Shown piece by piece: positions 26,765-35,610 of a stretch of 58,229 nt of DNA (positions are counted from its first letter, which is position 1; every line of letters starts with the position of its first letter). This stretch comes from Lachnospiraceae bacterium (GTDB lineage: Bacteria; Bacillota; Clostridia; Lachnospirales; Lachnospiraceae). The position numbers were made by a program, and so were the translations under genes. The notes under the pieces were generated by a model. The model had not been told where the DNA came from and searched no databases. It worked only from the letters and a program-made list of their open reading frames with translations. The stretch is taken from NCBI GenBank assembly GCA_022768465.1, contig JALELZ010000004.1, forward strand, positions 1 through 58,229, written 5' to 3'.

Positions 26765-28345
26765 TTACTGTGCTACATCTGTAGGCGGTGCCTCAATTCC
26801 TGTGGCAGCCTCTGCCTGAGCCTGAGCCGCTGCAGCGGCATCTGCCTGCTGCTTTGCAACTATAACAGGGTCTGTAGGGTCATAATTCTGATCGAACGGT
26901 ATACCCTGCTGTATTGCAGGTCTGTCGAACGGACCTGTTGACCACTCATCATTATAGATAGTTATCTCTGTTCCGACTCCGCAGTTTGTATAAACCCAGG
27001 CAGCATCACCTGAAGTCATTCTTACACATCCGTCGGACTGATTCTTGCCGAGATAATTATATGTTGCAGCTACAAGGTTATGTGATGTAGGCTGCGGCTG
27101 ATAAATTATTGAATGAAGAATGAAGCCGTTCTTAAATCTGAGCAGGAACTGACAGTAAATGTCATCGTGCATAAACTTCCATCTGTACTTCTCGTATGTC
27201 TTGAAGGTTCCGACAGGAGTAGCAGGCCCTATAGTATTAAGAATGACCTTGACCGGCATGATATATCCGTTATTGCCGTCCTTTGCATATACGGTCATGG
27301 TCTTCATTGCCTTATTGACTTTTATAATGTAATTCTTCTGAAGTCCTATAATAGGCTCAAGGTCTGTGACAACTCTGCCCTGTCCGTCAAAATAATACTT
27401 ATAGCCGTCGATATACTGCCAGCCCGTAACAGCATTGCTGTCCTTGAAATAATACTTGTTGTTCGCTGTATCATAGCCCCATCCTGTGTAAGGCTGACCG
27501 TTCCATGTTGAATAATGGTATGCTCCGTCAGTGCCTACGTAAACGCCCTCATCATTCTGAGCTGCAAAAGGCTTAGCTGTTGACTGATTGAGAGGCTGTC
27601 CCTTAGGCCAAAGCGCTACCTGTACCTGCTGAACATATTTGCCGGTGCCTATAGTTCCGGCTGACTGACCGTCATGTGCCCAGTCGAGCACACTGCCGTC
27701 ATTAAGCACGGCTCTGTAATAAATATCATAGATATTTCTGGTATGTCCGTTTCCTCTGATCTGGAAAGCCGTTACCTTTGCACCGTCTCCCGCATAAGGA
27801 GTGATCATCTCATTCATAGCCCACTTTGACCATCCGTGAGCGTCAGTATATACACGGTAATAAACATCTCCGATGCTGTTCTCAAATCTCATCTTAAGTC
27901 CTGAGATACCCTCTTCCGGAGAGTTGAATGCACCCATATTTGATGTAAAGCCGTCTGTAAGTGTGCCTGAAGGCTTCAGAAGCTGAACATGCAAAAACGG
28001 TGCGCTCTGCATAATAGGATCAACTGTGACCATGCTCGCGCAAGTATTGAGATCCGTATTGGCTGTAGTATTGCCTGATATCGGAGCCTGAGGCTTAGCA
28101 CCATTATTTCCTGACGGCATGATAACATTCTGACTGCCGGTATTTGACGGCTGTCCGCCTCCTATAGTCACATAACCGCCGTTATTAGCCTGCTGTTCCT
28201 TGGTTTCTGTAACTATTACTGCCTGCCCGTCATCTGTTTTGCCGTTGATGCCCGGTGCATATATAATGCCGGCAAATGCAGTCATGCTTATTACCGAAGA
28301 AAGCACTGCAGAAACCGCTGCTGCCTTCATTATTTTTCTCTTCAT
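26765..28345 (-). CDS. Secreted L,D-transpeptidase (YkuD) with ChW-like and wall-binding repeats
   Basis: A signal peptide (about 1-25) is followed by a Gly/Asn-rich linker and two segments resembling clostridial hydrophobic W repeats (DVYYRVYTDAHGW and DIYYRAVLNDGS). Two cell-wall-binding repeats (YYFKDSNAVTGW, YYFDGQGRVVTD) come next, then the YkuD catalytic domain with H411 and the nucleophile C440 in SDGCVRM. It would form 3-3 cross-links or attach proteins to peptidoglycan. An Ala/Gln-rich tail ends the protein. The start at 28345 has GAGGT seven bases upstream and gives a proper signal peptide. Confidence 0.9.
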   Translation of the reverse strand: MKRKIMKAAAVSAVLSSVISMTAFAGIIYAPGINGKTDDGQAVIVTETKEQQANNGGYVTIGGGQPSNTGSQNVIMPSGNNGAKPQAPISGNTTANTDLNTCASMVTVDPIMQSAPFLHVQLLKPSGTLTDGFTSNMGAFNSPEEGISGLKMRFENSIGDVYYRVYTDAHGWSKWAMNEMITPYAGDGAKVTAFQIRGNGHTRNIYDIYYRAVLNDGSVLDWAHDGQSAGTIGTGKYVQQVQVALWPKGQPLNQSTAKPFAAQNDEGVYVGTDGAYHYSTWNGQPYTGWGYDTANNKYYFKDSNAVTGWQYIDGYKYYFDGQGRVVTDLEPIIGLQKNYIIKVNKAMKTMTVYAKDGNNGYIMPVKVILNTIGPATPVGTFKTYEKYRWKFMHDDIYCQFLLRFKNGFILHSIIYQPQPTSHNLVAATYNYLGKNQSDGCVRMTSGDAAWVYTNCGVGTEITIYNDEWSTGPFDRPAIQQGIPFDQNYDPTDPVIVAKQQADAAAAAQAQAEAATGIEAPPTDVAQ

Positions 28346-28480
28346 AAAAATACCTCTTTGCAAAATGGTAGTCCGAGGCATAATGCCCTTTAAAGCCTCC
28401 CGACCGCGTTAAGTTTAGCACAGTTAATGTGTGGATTCCATACTTTGTTGTAAAAGTAATTTTTATGTAAGGAAACCCTG

Positions 28481-29518
28481 TTAATGCTTAATCAGCCCGT
28501 AAGTTTTCCTCATTAGCTCATAGATAAAAGGTGCTTTTGCCTTAAGATACTGAAGCTTCGCCTCAGCCTTAGGAAGCTCATCAACAAACTGTTTGTTTTC
28601 TTTTTTCAGCACCGCCTTGGCATTGCCTTCCTTAAGATCTATGTGAAAACGCTGTCTCATAATAGCTGTATTGACTGCCTCATGCCATTTTCCGTTTGTA
28701 TCCAGGTCAAATGCCTCATAAAGAGTCTTCATGGCAGCATAATGCTTCTCCCACCTATCGATAAATGCAGCCCTTTTTGATGCATCATCCATGGTTTCAC
28801 CCCATGAGCCTGAGCCTCCCGTCCGATACGCACTCATTTCCTCATCTATATAGTAAATGCCACCGTTTTCCGCCATAAACAGCTGGAGCGGGATATCTCC
28901 TACAGGGCAGTCATAATACCACTTCGGAAGACGCTTTGCATACTCTGTTCGAAACAGCATAGACGCAGTAGGAACATTAGTTTTTTTAGAAATAAACTCT
29001 TCTCTTGTGAGCTCTCTGCTTTTTTCAAACGGTCTGATACTGTTTTCTGATCTGAAGGCTCCGTCCTCAGAAACTATTGCCGCAGCATGTGTGCAAAGTG
29101 AATATTCCGGATGAGCCTCCATGATGTCCACCTGCTTTTGAAGCTTCAAATCATCAGTCCAGTAATCATCCCCCTCGCACATAGCTATATATTTTCCTCT
29201 TGCCCTCGGAAAATTAAACACTCCGCTTATATTGCTGATGCCCTGCGAATACTGGTTCTGCTCTTCATACATAGGTCTGATAATATCAGGATACTTTTCG
29301 GCATACTCCTTGATAATGTCTATGGTATCATCTGTGGATGCATCGTCGTGAATAAGTATCTCGAACTGAAAATCAGTCTTTTGTGATAAAAAGCTGTTTA
29401 GCGCTTGTCGAAGGTACCTTCCGTGATTAAAAGTAATACAAGACACAGAAACCATGCAGCTATGTACAGCCCCGCCGCATACTTCTCCATATATTTTTCT
29501 GTTTTCTTCATGACTCAT
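28481..29518 (-). CDS. Family 2 glycosyltransferase
   Basis: The N-terminal domain has VSVSCITFNHGRYLRQAL, IHDDASTDDT and the DxD-like EGDDYW, all standard for GT2 enzymes of surface glycan synthesis. The C-terminal 120 residues are helical, with no membrane segment. The ATG at 29518 has GAGG six bases upstream, which favours it over the ATG at 29539. It stands alone between the DUF3298-like lipoprotein and the L,D-transpeptidase. Confidence 0.9.
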   Translation of the reverse strand: MSHEENRKIYGEVCGGAVHSCMVSVSCITFNHGRYLRQALNSFLSQKTDFQFEILIHDDASTDDTIDIIKEYAEKYPDIIRPMYEEQNQYSQGISNISGVFNFPRARGKYIAMCEGDDYWTDDLKLQKQVDIMEAHPEYSLCTHAAAIVSEDGAFRSENSIRPFEKSRELTREEFISKKTNVPTASMLFRTEYAKRLPKWYYDCPVGDIPLQLFMAENGGIYYIDEEMSAYRTGGSGSWGETMDDASKRAAFIDRWEKHYAAMKTLYEAFDLDTNGKWHEAVNTAIMRQRFHIDLKEGNAKAVLKKENKQFVDELPKAEAKLQYLKAKAPFIYELMRKTYGLIKH

Positions 29519-29540
29519 ATTTACCTCAAAATGCCTCAAA

Positions 29541-29581
29541 TCCGGCAGATATCTGTCATTTTAATACAGACACCTGCCGGA
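29541..29581. terminator. Strong hairpin between lipoprotein and GT2 genes
   Basis: TCCGGCAG at 29541-29548 pairs with CTGCCGGA at 29574-29581, and an inner TGTCTG/CAGATA helix extends it. It is about 100 bases past the lipoprotein stop and close upstream of the GT2 ribosome site. The T-run after it is poor, so it may be a weak terminator or part of the GT2 leader. Between it and the ATG, the TTGAGG ribosome-site word occurs twice. Confidence 0.5.
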
Positions 29582-29683
29582 CAGCTTAAATATAATAAAT
29601 TCCGCTAACGTAATTTATTCTTAATTTATACTAATGTGATTCATACTCATATATACTTATATGCAGTAATTTTATGTCGCTCG

Positions 29684-30610
29684 TCATTCCTTCAAGAAAT
29701 AATTCAGGCTTAAAAGCCCTGAAGAAGCCGGGATCACCACGCTAATCTGACCTGACACATAAGGTGCTATATCATATGTGTTGAAAATGATATGAAGCTC
29801 ACTTTCTGTCATAAACCACTGTATCTTGGCTTCCTCTGTGTAGCTGTCCTTAGCATCGGTATCATTGGCATCAGCCTTAGTACCGTTAAAAAGCTTATCT
29901 ACTGTTTCCTTATAATCATCAAAAAGCATTGGCTCTGAATCTGCCTCTGAGTTCTGTCTTTCAAGGTCCTCAAGCACATACTGATAAACCTTATCATAGT
30001 CTGTCACAACGTCCTTAAGTGCAAGCTCCTTGCCGGTATCGGTATCAAAATTATAGCCAACTACATAAGCATTCGGATGAGCTCCTCCCAAATATGAATC
30101 ACTTGTCCTTGTGTAGCTGAAAACATCATCGTCACAACGGCTCAAAACCACGAGATTATTTAAATACCAGTCCTGCATGGCGCCGGATTGATTTTCAAAA
30201 TCCTTTATAAATTCCTCGCCCTGCTTCCATTCAGCATCATAAGCTTCCTCAGCCTCGGCGTCAGATGCACTAAGAGACTTTTTAAGTCTGTCATAGCCGT
30301 CATCAGCTATGCTTATTCCTTCGAATGAGCCCGTAATCGTAGTTCCGGAGCCTGATTCATTTATAGTACTTCTGTCATCCGCACTTATCATTACATGAAG
30401 TCCGTCCTGAGAAGTCTGCTGTACAGCATTTTCCTCATCAGTACTTGTTTCATTCTGATCTTTTGTATTGGCATCATTGGCCTCTGCCGAAGCTTCGGTC
30501 TGCTGGTCTGCGGCATTTGATCCGCTATTTCCGGTATTACCGTTCCCGCAGGCTGCTGCAAAAACTGTTGTACCCAAAACTGCTGCTGCAATTAAAATAG
30601 CTCTTTTCAT
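29684..30610 (-). CDS. Lipoprotein with DUF3298/RsiV-like domain
   Basis: The ATG at 30610 follows a GGAGG site and opens a signal peptide with the lipobox FAAAC, so the mature protein would be a lipoprotein. A Ser/Asn/Glu-rich linker follows. The C-terminal domain contains SYLGGAHPNAYVVGYNFD near the middle and the ELALKDVV turn, a pattern seen in DUF3298/DUF4163 domains of RsiV-type anti-sigma and peptidoglycan-associated proteins. Ligand unknown. It is a single-gene unit. Confidence 0.82.
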   Translation of the reverse strand: MKRAILIAAAVLGTTVFAAACGNGNTGNSGSNAADQQTEASAEANDANTKDQNETSTDEENAVQQTSQDGLHVMISADDRSTINESGSGTTITGSFEGISIADDGYDRLKKSLSASDAEAEEAYDAEWKQGEEFIKDFENQSGAMQDWYLNNLVVLSRCDDDVFSYTRTSDSYLGGAHPNAYVVGYNFDTDTGKELALKDVVTDYDKVYQYVLEDLERQNSEADSEPMLFDDYKETVDKLFNGTKADANDTDAKDSYTEEAKIQWFMTESELHIIFNTYDIAPYVSGQISVVIPASSGLLSLNYFLKE

Positions 30611-30706
30611 AATATATTCCTCCGCATTCATGTATTTCTATTAAATATCATACATGATAACAGTTTTATTTGTCAGTTGCTTTAACAATATATTAAGTTT
30701 TACATA

Positions 30707-31783
30707 TCAACCATTCATTTTTGAAAGCTTCGCTGCCTGATCTGCAGTTATAAGCGCATTTATAAGCTCATCAAGATCGCCGTTTATTATCTGATCGATC
30801 TTATAGAGCGTGAGCTTTATTCTGTGATCCGTAACTCTGCTCTGCGGGAAATTATATGTCCTGATCTTCTCCGAACGATCGCCGGTACCTATCTGTGAGC
30901 GTCTTAAATCAGCCTCTTCATTCTGCTTTCTTTCAAGCTCAATTTCATAAAGTCTTGAACGAAGGATGCGCATTGCCTTTTCCTTATTCTGAAGCTGTGA
31001 TTTCTCTTCCTGCATGTGAATGACTATTCCGGAAGGAAAATGCGTAAGTCTGACAGCTGAATCCGTAGTATTTACGCACTGTCCGCCGTTGCCGGATGCT
31101 CTGAAAACATCCCACTTTATGTCATTCGGATCTATCTTAACATCGATCTCATCAGCCTCAGGCATAACAGCTACCGTAGCAGTAGAGGTATGAATGCGTC
31201 CTCCCGACTCAGTCTCAGGAACTCGCTGAACTCTGTGCACTCCTGACTCGTATTTAAGCTTTGAATAGGCTCCTTTTCCGGTGACCATAAATGTCACTTC
31301 CTTAAAGCCTCCGAGCCCGTTTTCATTAAAGGACTGAATCTCGGTCTTCCACCCCATATGCATGGCATAATTCGTATACATGCGGTAAAGCTCATAGGCA
31401 AAAAGCGCTGACTCATCGCCGCCTACACCTGCTCTTATTTCTATGAATATATTTTTGTCGTCATTAGGGTCCTTCGGAAGCAGAAGTATCTGCAGTTCGT
31501 CTTCAGTCTCTGACTTAATACGTCTAGCCTCAGAAAGCTCTGATTTAAGCATTTCTCTCATGTCGGGATCATTTTCATGCTCAAGCATATCGAGGGCATC
31601 TGTCTCATCCGAAACGGCCCTTTCATGCTTTTTATACACATCAACGATCGGTGAAAGCTCAGCCTGCTCCTTTAAAAGCTTCTGAAAACGCACCGCATCC
31701 TCTGTAACTCCGGGCTCCTGCAAAAGTCCCATGAGCTCCTCATAATGCTTAACTATATCATTTAATCTTTCAATGCCGAGCAT
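30707..31783 (-). CDS. prfA: Peptide chain release factor 1
   Basis: RF1 recognises UAA and UAG stops and triggers peptide release. The sequence shows the codon-recognition motif PET (about 189-191, as in many Firmicutes) and the catalytic GGQ at about 233-235 within SGNGGQCVN. The length of 358 is standard. The preferred ATG at 31783 overlaps the prmC stop (TGATG) and has AGGAG six bases upstream. Its Gln is methylated by the upstream gene product PrmC. Confidence 0.97.
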   Translation of the reverse strand: MLGIERLNDIVKHYEELMGLLQEPGVTEDAVRFQKLLKEQAELSPIVDVYKKHERAVSDETDALDMLEHENDPDMREMLKSELSEARRIKSETEDELQILLLPKDPNDDKNIFIEIRAGVGGDESALFAYELYRMYTNYAMHMGWKTEIQSFNENGLGGFKEVTFMVTGKGAYSKLKYESGVHRVQRVPETESGGRIHTSTATVAVMPEADEIDVKIDPNDIKWDVFRASGNGGQCVNTTDSAVRLTHFPSGIVIHMQEEKSQLQNKEKAMRILRSRLYEIELERKQNEEADLRRSQIGTGDRSEKIRTYNFPQSRVTDHRIKLTLYKIDQIINGDLDELINALITADQAAKLSKMNG

Positions 31784-32688
31784 CAAAAACTCCTCTGTCC
31801 GTAAACGACTCTGTCCAGTCCTGCAAGATCCTTAACTGTGCGGATGTCCGTAAAGCCTGCCTCTTCCATTAGCTCAGAAACTGCCTTTGCCTGATCAAAG
31901 CCTATCTCAAAATAAAGCCTGCCTCCCCTTTTAAGCACCTCTTTGCTGCCTTTTAAGGTGCAGGCTTCAATTATCCTTTTATAAAAATCCAGTCCGTCTG
32001 TACCGCCGTCAAGTGCCTTCAGCGGATCATGCTCCCTAACCTCGGGTTCAAGCTTTGCTATCCTGGCTGTCGCTATATACGGAGGATTTGAAACTATAAT
32101 ATCAAAGCTTTCAGATATATTTTCAAAAAGATCGCTTGTGATGAGTCTGATATCCGCTTTATTGATAGAAGCATTTCTCAGTGCGACATTTAAAGCATCC
32201 TTATCAATATCAGCCGCTGCAACGTCCTCGTATCCTCCTATAAGCTTAAGCGATATCGCTATGCAGCCGGAGCCGGTGCACATATCAAGCACCTTATTTG
32301 AGCTTATTTTTTCATTTGCAAGTACAGTCTCACAGAGCAGCTCCGTATCCTGTCTCGGTATCAGCACATGACTGTTGACCTTAAAATCATATCCCATAAA
32401 TCCGACATGCCCCAGGATATGCTGAAGCGGAACTCTTCTTGAACGCATATTTATACTCGTATCAAAGGTAAGCTTTGCACCGCAGTCCCCCGGACATTCT
32501 GTTATATCTGAAGGCTCGCTTCCTCCCGATGCTCCCGGGCAAAGAGTTCTGTCCAGATTCATCAAAAACTCAGCTGTATCCATGCCATAGGCCTGCTTCA
32601 AAAGCTCTCTGGCATCATATTCTGCATTATCAATGCCTGCTGCCTCAAGCTTTGCGATTCCTTCCCTAAGGATATCTCTGACCTTCAT
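31783..32688 (-). CDS. prmC: Release factor glutamine N5-methyltransferase
   Basis: PrmC methylates the GGQ glutamine of release factors. A helical N-terminal domain (1-80) precedes a class I methyltransferase fold with the SAM site [13 protein letters not shown] (135-147) and the catalytic NPPY at 201-204. The ATG at 32688 is preceded by AGAGGAG and matches the usual N-terminus, so the longer frame to 32790 is not used. It is coupled to prfA, its substrate gene. Confidence 0.95.
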   Translation of the reverse strand: MKVRDILREGIAKLEAAGIDNAEYDARELLKQAYGMDTAEFLMNLDRTLCPGASGGSEPSDITECPGDCGAKLTFDTSINMRSRRVPLQHILGHVGFMGYDFKVNSHVLIPRQDTELLCETVLANEKISSNKVLDMCTGSGCIAISLKLIGGYEDVAAADIDKDALNVALRNASINKADIRLITSDLFENISESFDIIVSNPPYIATARIAKLEPEVREHDPLKALDGGTDGLDFYKRIIEACTLKGSKEVLKRGGRLYFEIGFDQAKAVSELMEEAGFTDIRTVKDLAGLDRVVYGQRSF

Positions 32689-32836
32689 TTGTTCTCCTCT
32701 AAAATCTATAGTCTTTGCACCAATGCCGTAAATTAAATATTTCCAGCCTATTTTGCAAATCTGAAAATTCAAGCCTATACTGTTAAACAAATACTCTTAA
32801 GGCTATATTTTAAGGCAAAAATGTCAGAGCTTAGCG

Positions 32837-33826
32837 TTAAGCTTTTTTGCGTACTTTTGCCGCCTCAATAAGAGTCCTTCCTAACTCATCGGGTCCGTTT
32901 GGGAATTCTTTCTTCTGATATTCCTTCCAGTCAAATACTGCCTCAACTGCAGCTATGGCAACCTCTATCATACTGTCATCAGGCTCATAAGTAGTGAGCT
33001 TCTGCATCATGAGCCCAGGCTTTGAAAGAATATTGACTATAGGATTCTCACTTCTTCCTGCCAGTCTCAGAAATTCATAGCTCACACCTGCTATAACAGG
33101 CATGAGAACTATCCTTGATAAAAGTCTCATAATAGGATCATGCACTCTTATGACCATAAAAAACAGTATGCCTATAAGCATTACTATTATAATGAAGCTG
33201 GTTCCACAGCGCTTGTGCTCCTTTGAGGATACAGCAACATTATCCACAGAAAGCGGAAGCCCGTGTTCGATGCAGTTAATGCACTTATGCTCAGCTCCAT
33301 GATACATAAAGGTGCGGTTGATGTCCTTGGTCTTTGACACAAGCTTAATATATATAACAAAAATCGCAACTCTTATAACACCTTCAAAAAATGCCATAAG
33401 CGTATCATTTGTAATTACGCGATTCAAAAGTCCTGCTAAAAATAAAGGCAGCCACAAAAATATAACAAGCGCCAGAACAAAAGCTGCTGCCATGGAAATG
33501 CCTATTATTATCTTATCAAGCTTATCACCGAAGGTCTTTTCAAGCCACATTTCAAACTTTGAAGGTTCACAGTCCTCGTCATCCTCAAAAAACGAAGCCG
33601 AATACATCAGAGTCCTCATGCCAATGACCATAGACTCAACAAATGCAAATGATCCTCTTATAAACGGCACTCCGGCAAGCTTAAAGCGTTCAGCATAAGG
33701 CTTAAATTCCTTGACATCTATGACAATTTCACCATCAGGCTTTCTGACACCGACAGAGTATTTGTCCTTGTTCCTCATCATTATGCCTTCTATAACTGCC
33801 TGTCCGCCTATACCGCTGTATTTCAT
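32837..33826 (-). CDS. DUF1385 family membrane protein (YqhQ-like)
   Basis: The start at 33826 gives MKYSGIGGQAVIEGIMMR, the family's characteristic N-terminus. Two or three pairs of transmembrane helices surround the conserved HGAEHKCINCIEHG and EHKRCGTSF segments, whose His and Cys residues suggest metal binding. The function is unknown. In many Firmicutes it lies between rpmE and prmC-prfA, as here, so it may share their transcript. Confidence 0.92.
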   Translation of the reverse strand: MKYSGIGGQAVIEGIMMRNKDKYSVGVRKPDGEIVIDVKEFKPYAERFKLAGVPFIRGSFAFVESMVIGMRTLMYSASFFEDDEDCEPSKFEMWLEKTFGDKLDKIIIGISMAAAFVLALVIFLWLPLFLAGLLNRVITNDTLMAFFEGVIRVAIFVIYIKLVSKTKDINRTFMYHGAEHKCINCIEHGLPLSVDNVAVSSKEHKRCGTSFIIIVMLIGILFFMVIRVHDPIMRLLSRIVLMPVIAGVSYEFLRLAGRSENPIVNILSKPGLMMQKLTTYEPDDSMIEVAIAAVEAVFDWKEYQKKEFPNGPDELGRTLIEAAKVRKKA

Positions 33827-33932
33827 GTAAATATATCCTTTCAAGCTCTTTTTATTTGCAAAGAGCCATGATAAAAATCCATAAAATGAAAATAGACCGA
33901 GCTCAAAGCCCGGTCCAAATCTTCATTACAAT

Positions 33933-34133
33933 TTAAGCACGTCCGTACTTCTTGTTGAATGCCTCAACACGTCCGCGAGCCTTTGCAGACTTCTCCTTAC
34001 CTGTGTAGAAAGGATGGCACTTTGAGCATACCTCGACTGTGATGCTCTCCTTTGTTGAGCCTGTTACGAATGTGTTACCGCAATGGCAAGTAACTGTTGC
34101 CTGATGATACTTTGGCTGAATTGCTTCCTGCAT
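33933..34133 (-). CDS. rpmE: 50S ribosomal protein L31
   Basis: The 66-residue protein has the zinc-binding form of L31, with CHCG at about 16-19 and CSKC at about 35-38. These zinc-containing versions are used when zinc is adequate. GGTG-type ribosome site before the ATG. Its leader is about 88 bases long and holds a hairpin discussed separately. Confidence 0.96.
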   Translation of the reverse strand: MQEAIQPKYHQATVTCHCGNTFVTGSTKESITVEVCSKCHPFYTGKEKSAKARGRVEAFNKKYGRA

Positions 34134-34193
34134 AATTTTTCACCTCACTATTTATTGGCGATTACCGACCGCCGTCGTTAAAAAAGTAAAATT

Positions 34194-34256
34194 GTCTGCC
34201 GGGCAGACATGCTCATTTAGCTTTGATATTATATCATACATAATATATTAAAGCAA
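34194..34256 (-). promoter_or_regulatory. rpmE promoter and leader hairpin
   Basis: Minus-strand TTGCTT (34251-34256) and TATAAT (34228-34233) are spaced by 17 bases, so transcription should start near 34221. Soon after, GTCTGCC/GGCAGAC (34194-34208) forms a tight palindromic hairpin followed by a U-rich stretch, resembling a small terminator inside the L31 leader. Autogenous L31 leaders are known in several bacterial groups; whether this is one is inference. Confidence 0.55.
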
Positions 34257-34333
34257 GCCATTTCAGAATGATCATTATGTTAATTTATCCCTAATCATTA
34301 CTAATCATTACTGCCTTTTGACCCTTACGTTCC

Positions 34334-34543
34334 TTACATCTGATGCCGTACTATCTTATATTCATCTCCGTTTCTGTAATAAGGACATTCTCTGTAATTA
34401 CTCTTAATAAATCTCAGATACTCATCCTCATCAAGCTCAACATCACAGTAATACTCGTCATTTTCCTCATCATATATATAATTCGCGCAAAAATCACAGC
34501 TTGCCAATGTTTTACCCCTCCGCTTATTCAGTACCTCATTCAT
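34334..34543 (-). CDS. Small Cys-containing protein (possibly DUF6472-type)
   Basis: The 69-residue product has CDFCANYIYDEENDEYYC and a later ECPYYR, i.e. four cysteines that could hold a zinc ion, with an acidic middle. Similar short proteins are widespread in Lachnospiraceae and have no known role; the DUF6472 label is from memory and uncertain. It is divergent from the PqqD-like gene, with 73 bases between them. Confidence 0.65.
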   Translation of the reverse strand: MNEVLNKRRGKTLASCDFCANYIYDEENDEYYCDVELDEDEYLRFIKSNYRECPYYRNGDEYKIVRHQM

Positions 34544-34568
34544 TATATACCAAAGCTCAGGTTCATGA

Positions 34569-34574
34569 TATAAT
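34569..34574 (+). promoter_or_regulatory. -10 element of the PqqD-like gene
   Basis: A perfect TATAAT is placed about 43 bases before the ATG. I find no good -35 hexamer at the expected distance, so the promoter may need an activator or an extended -10. Confidence 0.45.
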
Positions 34575-34616
34575 CAATATGTTTTTTATCATCAAACAGA
34601 AACGAGGACATATATA

Positions 34617-34916
34617 ATGAAGCTTAAAGACGGTGTATCAACCGAGATCCGCGGCGAAGAGCCGATATTACCTACAATGCCGAATACTGCCGAATACTAT
34701 GCTGTATTTTCCGGCGCAGCAGCAGAAAATTTTCCTGAGCCAATAAGGATCGATGAGGTAACTCACTTCCTCATGAATGAGCTTAAGGAAGAAAAGACAG
34801 AGGAAGACCTTGTAAAAACTATGGTTGAGACCTATGAAGTCGAGGAAGACGTTGTTAAGGAAGACGTTCACGCTCTCATAGAACAGCTCAAGGCTGCCGG
34901 CATCATTACGGAGTAA
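34617..34916 (+). CDS. PqqD-like peptide-binding protein, stand-alone
   Basis: The 99-residue protein matches PqqD/RRE domains: a beta hairpin N-terminus, then helices with EVTHFLMNELKEEKTEEDLV and a C-terminal VHALIEQLKAAGIITE. PqqD domains bind the leader of ribosomal peptides for modification enzymes, usually radical SAM proteins. None of these partners, nor a precursor peptide, is visible within the flanking genes. A GAGGAC ribosome site precedes the ATG. It is one of the few plus-strand genes and has its own terminator. Confidence 0.8.
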   Translation: MKLKDGVSTEIRGEEPILPTMPNTAEYYAVFSGAAAENFPEPIRIDEVTHFLMNELKEEKTEEDLVKTMVETYEVEEDVVKEDVHALIEQLKAAGIITE

Positions 34917-34990
34917 TTTTTGAAAGCATAGAATATTTCAGATTTGTCAGTGTGAGCAATTTTCGCCCGCAATGCTTTCTTTTAAAGATT

Positions 34991-35035
34991 AATATCCTGC
35001 CCTCATATCATTTGCAGATATGAAAGCAGGATATT
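34991..35035. terminator. Bidirectional terminator after the PqqD-like gene
   Basis: AATATCCTGC (34991-35000) pairs with GCAGGATATT (35026-35035), with an inner TCATAT/ATATGA helix, followed on the plus strand by TTTATTTATCTT. It ends the PqqD transcript and, read on the other strand, would lie after the 35-kb pseudogene remnants. Confidence 0.8.
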
Positions 35036-35044
35036 TTATTTATC

Positions 35045-35240
35045 TTATTTTACCCATGCACCGTTTGCATCAACCTTGAAGCCGTCAGGTGTCATGCCGT
35101 TTGTAACAAGTGAACCCTTTGAAGCTCCTGCAAATGCGCTTGAGCCGGCCTAAACCGCCTGAGCTTCCTGAACCAGAGCCGGAACCTCCGCTTGATTTAT
35201 TGGTATAAACAAGTGCGTAGGTTGAGAATTTATCTGAAGG
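35045..35240 (-). pseudogene. C-terminal remnant of a wall-binding surface protein
   Basis: On the minus strand, about 35237 down, the frame reads SDKFSTYALVYTNKSSGG and continues as a Ser/Gly linker. This is the typical end of a surface-protein domain followed by a linker. After a frame change near 35150 it continues ASKGSLVTNGMTPDG and FKVDANGAWVK with a TAA at 35045-35047, which is the last repeat of a cell-wall-binding protein. Upstream the sequence switches to a PLP enzyme. The fragment has no start, so it is not expressed as a protein. Confidence 0.75.
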
Positions 35241-35479
35241 AAATAAAAGCTCTCCCCATAGAGCACCGGAGATGCAACTATATGATCACCCGGCTTTAAT
35301 ACTGCAAGAAGTGAGGTCGTGATTGCAGCCATGCCTGATACAAACATAAGGCCTGCCTCTGTCTCGTCTCCTGCCGCAAGTATTGACGCTGCAGCATCGG
35401 CATTAGGATTGCCGAGTCTGAAATATGCATAGCCCGGTGCACCTTCATCACAAATCTTATCTATTGATTTTGATACCCT
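35238..35479 (-). pseudogene. Internal remnant of a Cys/Met-metabolism PLP enzyme
   Basis: The minus-strand frame gives SIDKICDEGAPGYAYF, RLGNPNADAAASILAAG, then FVSGMAAITTSLLAVLKPGD and HIVASPVLYGESF. This is the N-terminal third of O-acetylhomoserine sulfhydrylase or methionine gamma-lyase type enzymes, before the PLP lysine. A stop precedes it at 35480-35482, and at about 35240 it runs into the surface-protein fragment. It lies divergently from an intact LysR gene, as such enzymes often do. Confidence 0.78.
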
Positions 35480-35558
35480 TTAAATCAATGTTAAGCTTGT
35501 GATTCATGCAAAAATTATTTCGTAGCAATGGCAATGCATCCATTCGATAAAACTGTGT

Positions 35559-35564
35559 TATAAT
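35559..35564 (+). promoter_or_regulatory. -10 element of the LysR gene
   Basis: TATAAT lies about 47 bases before the ATG with no matching -35 hexamer, as is common for LysR-type genes that are self-regulated or activator-dependent. Confidence 0.45.
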
Positions 35565-35610
35565 ACTCTCATTTATACAGTAGCTTTTTATTCACATTCG
35601 GAGGTCCAAA

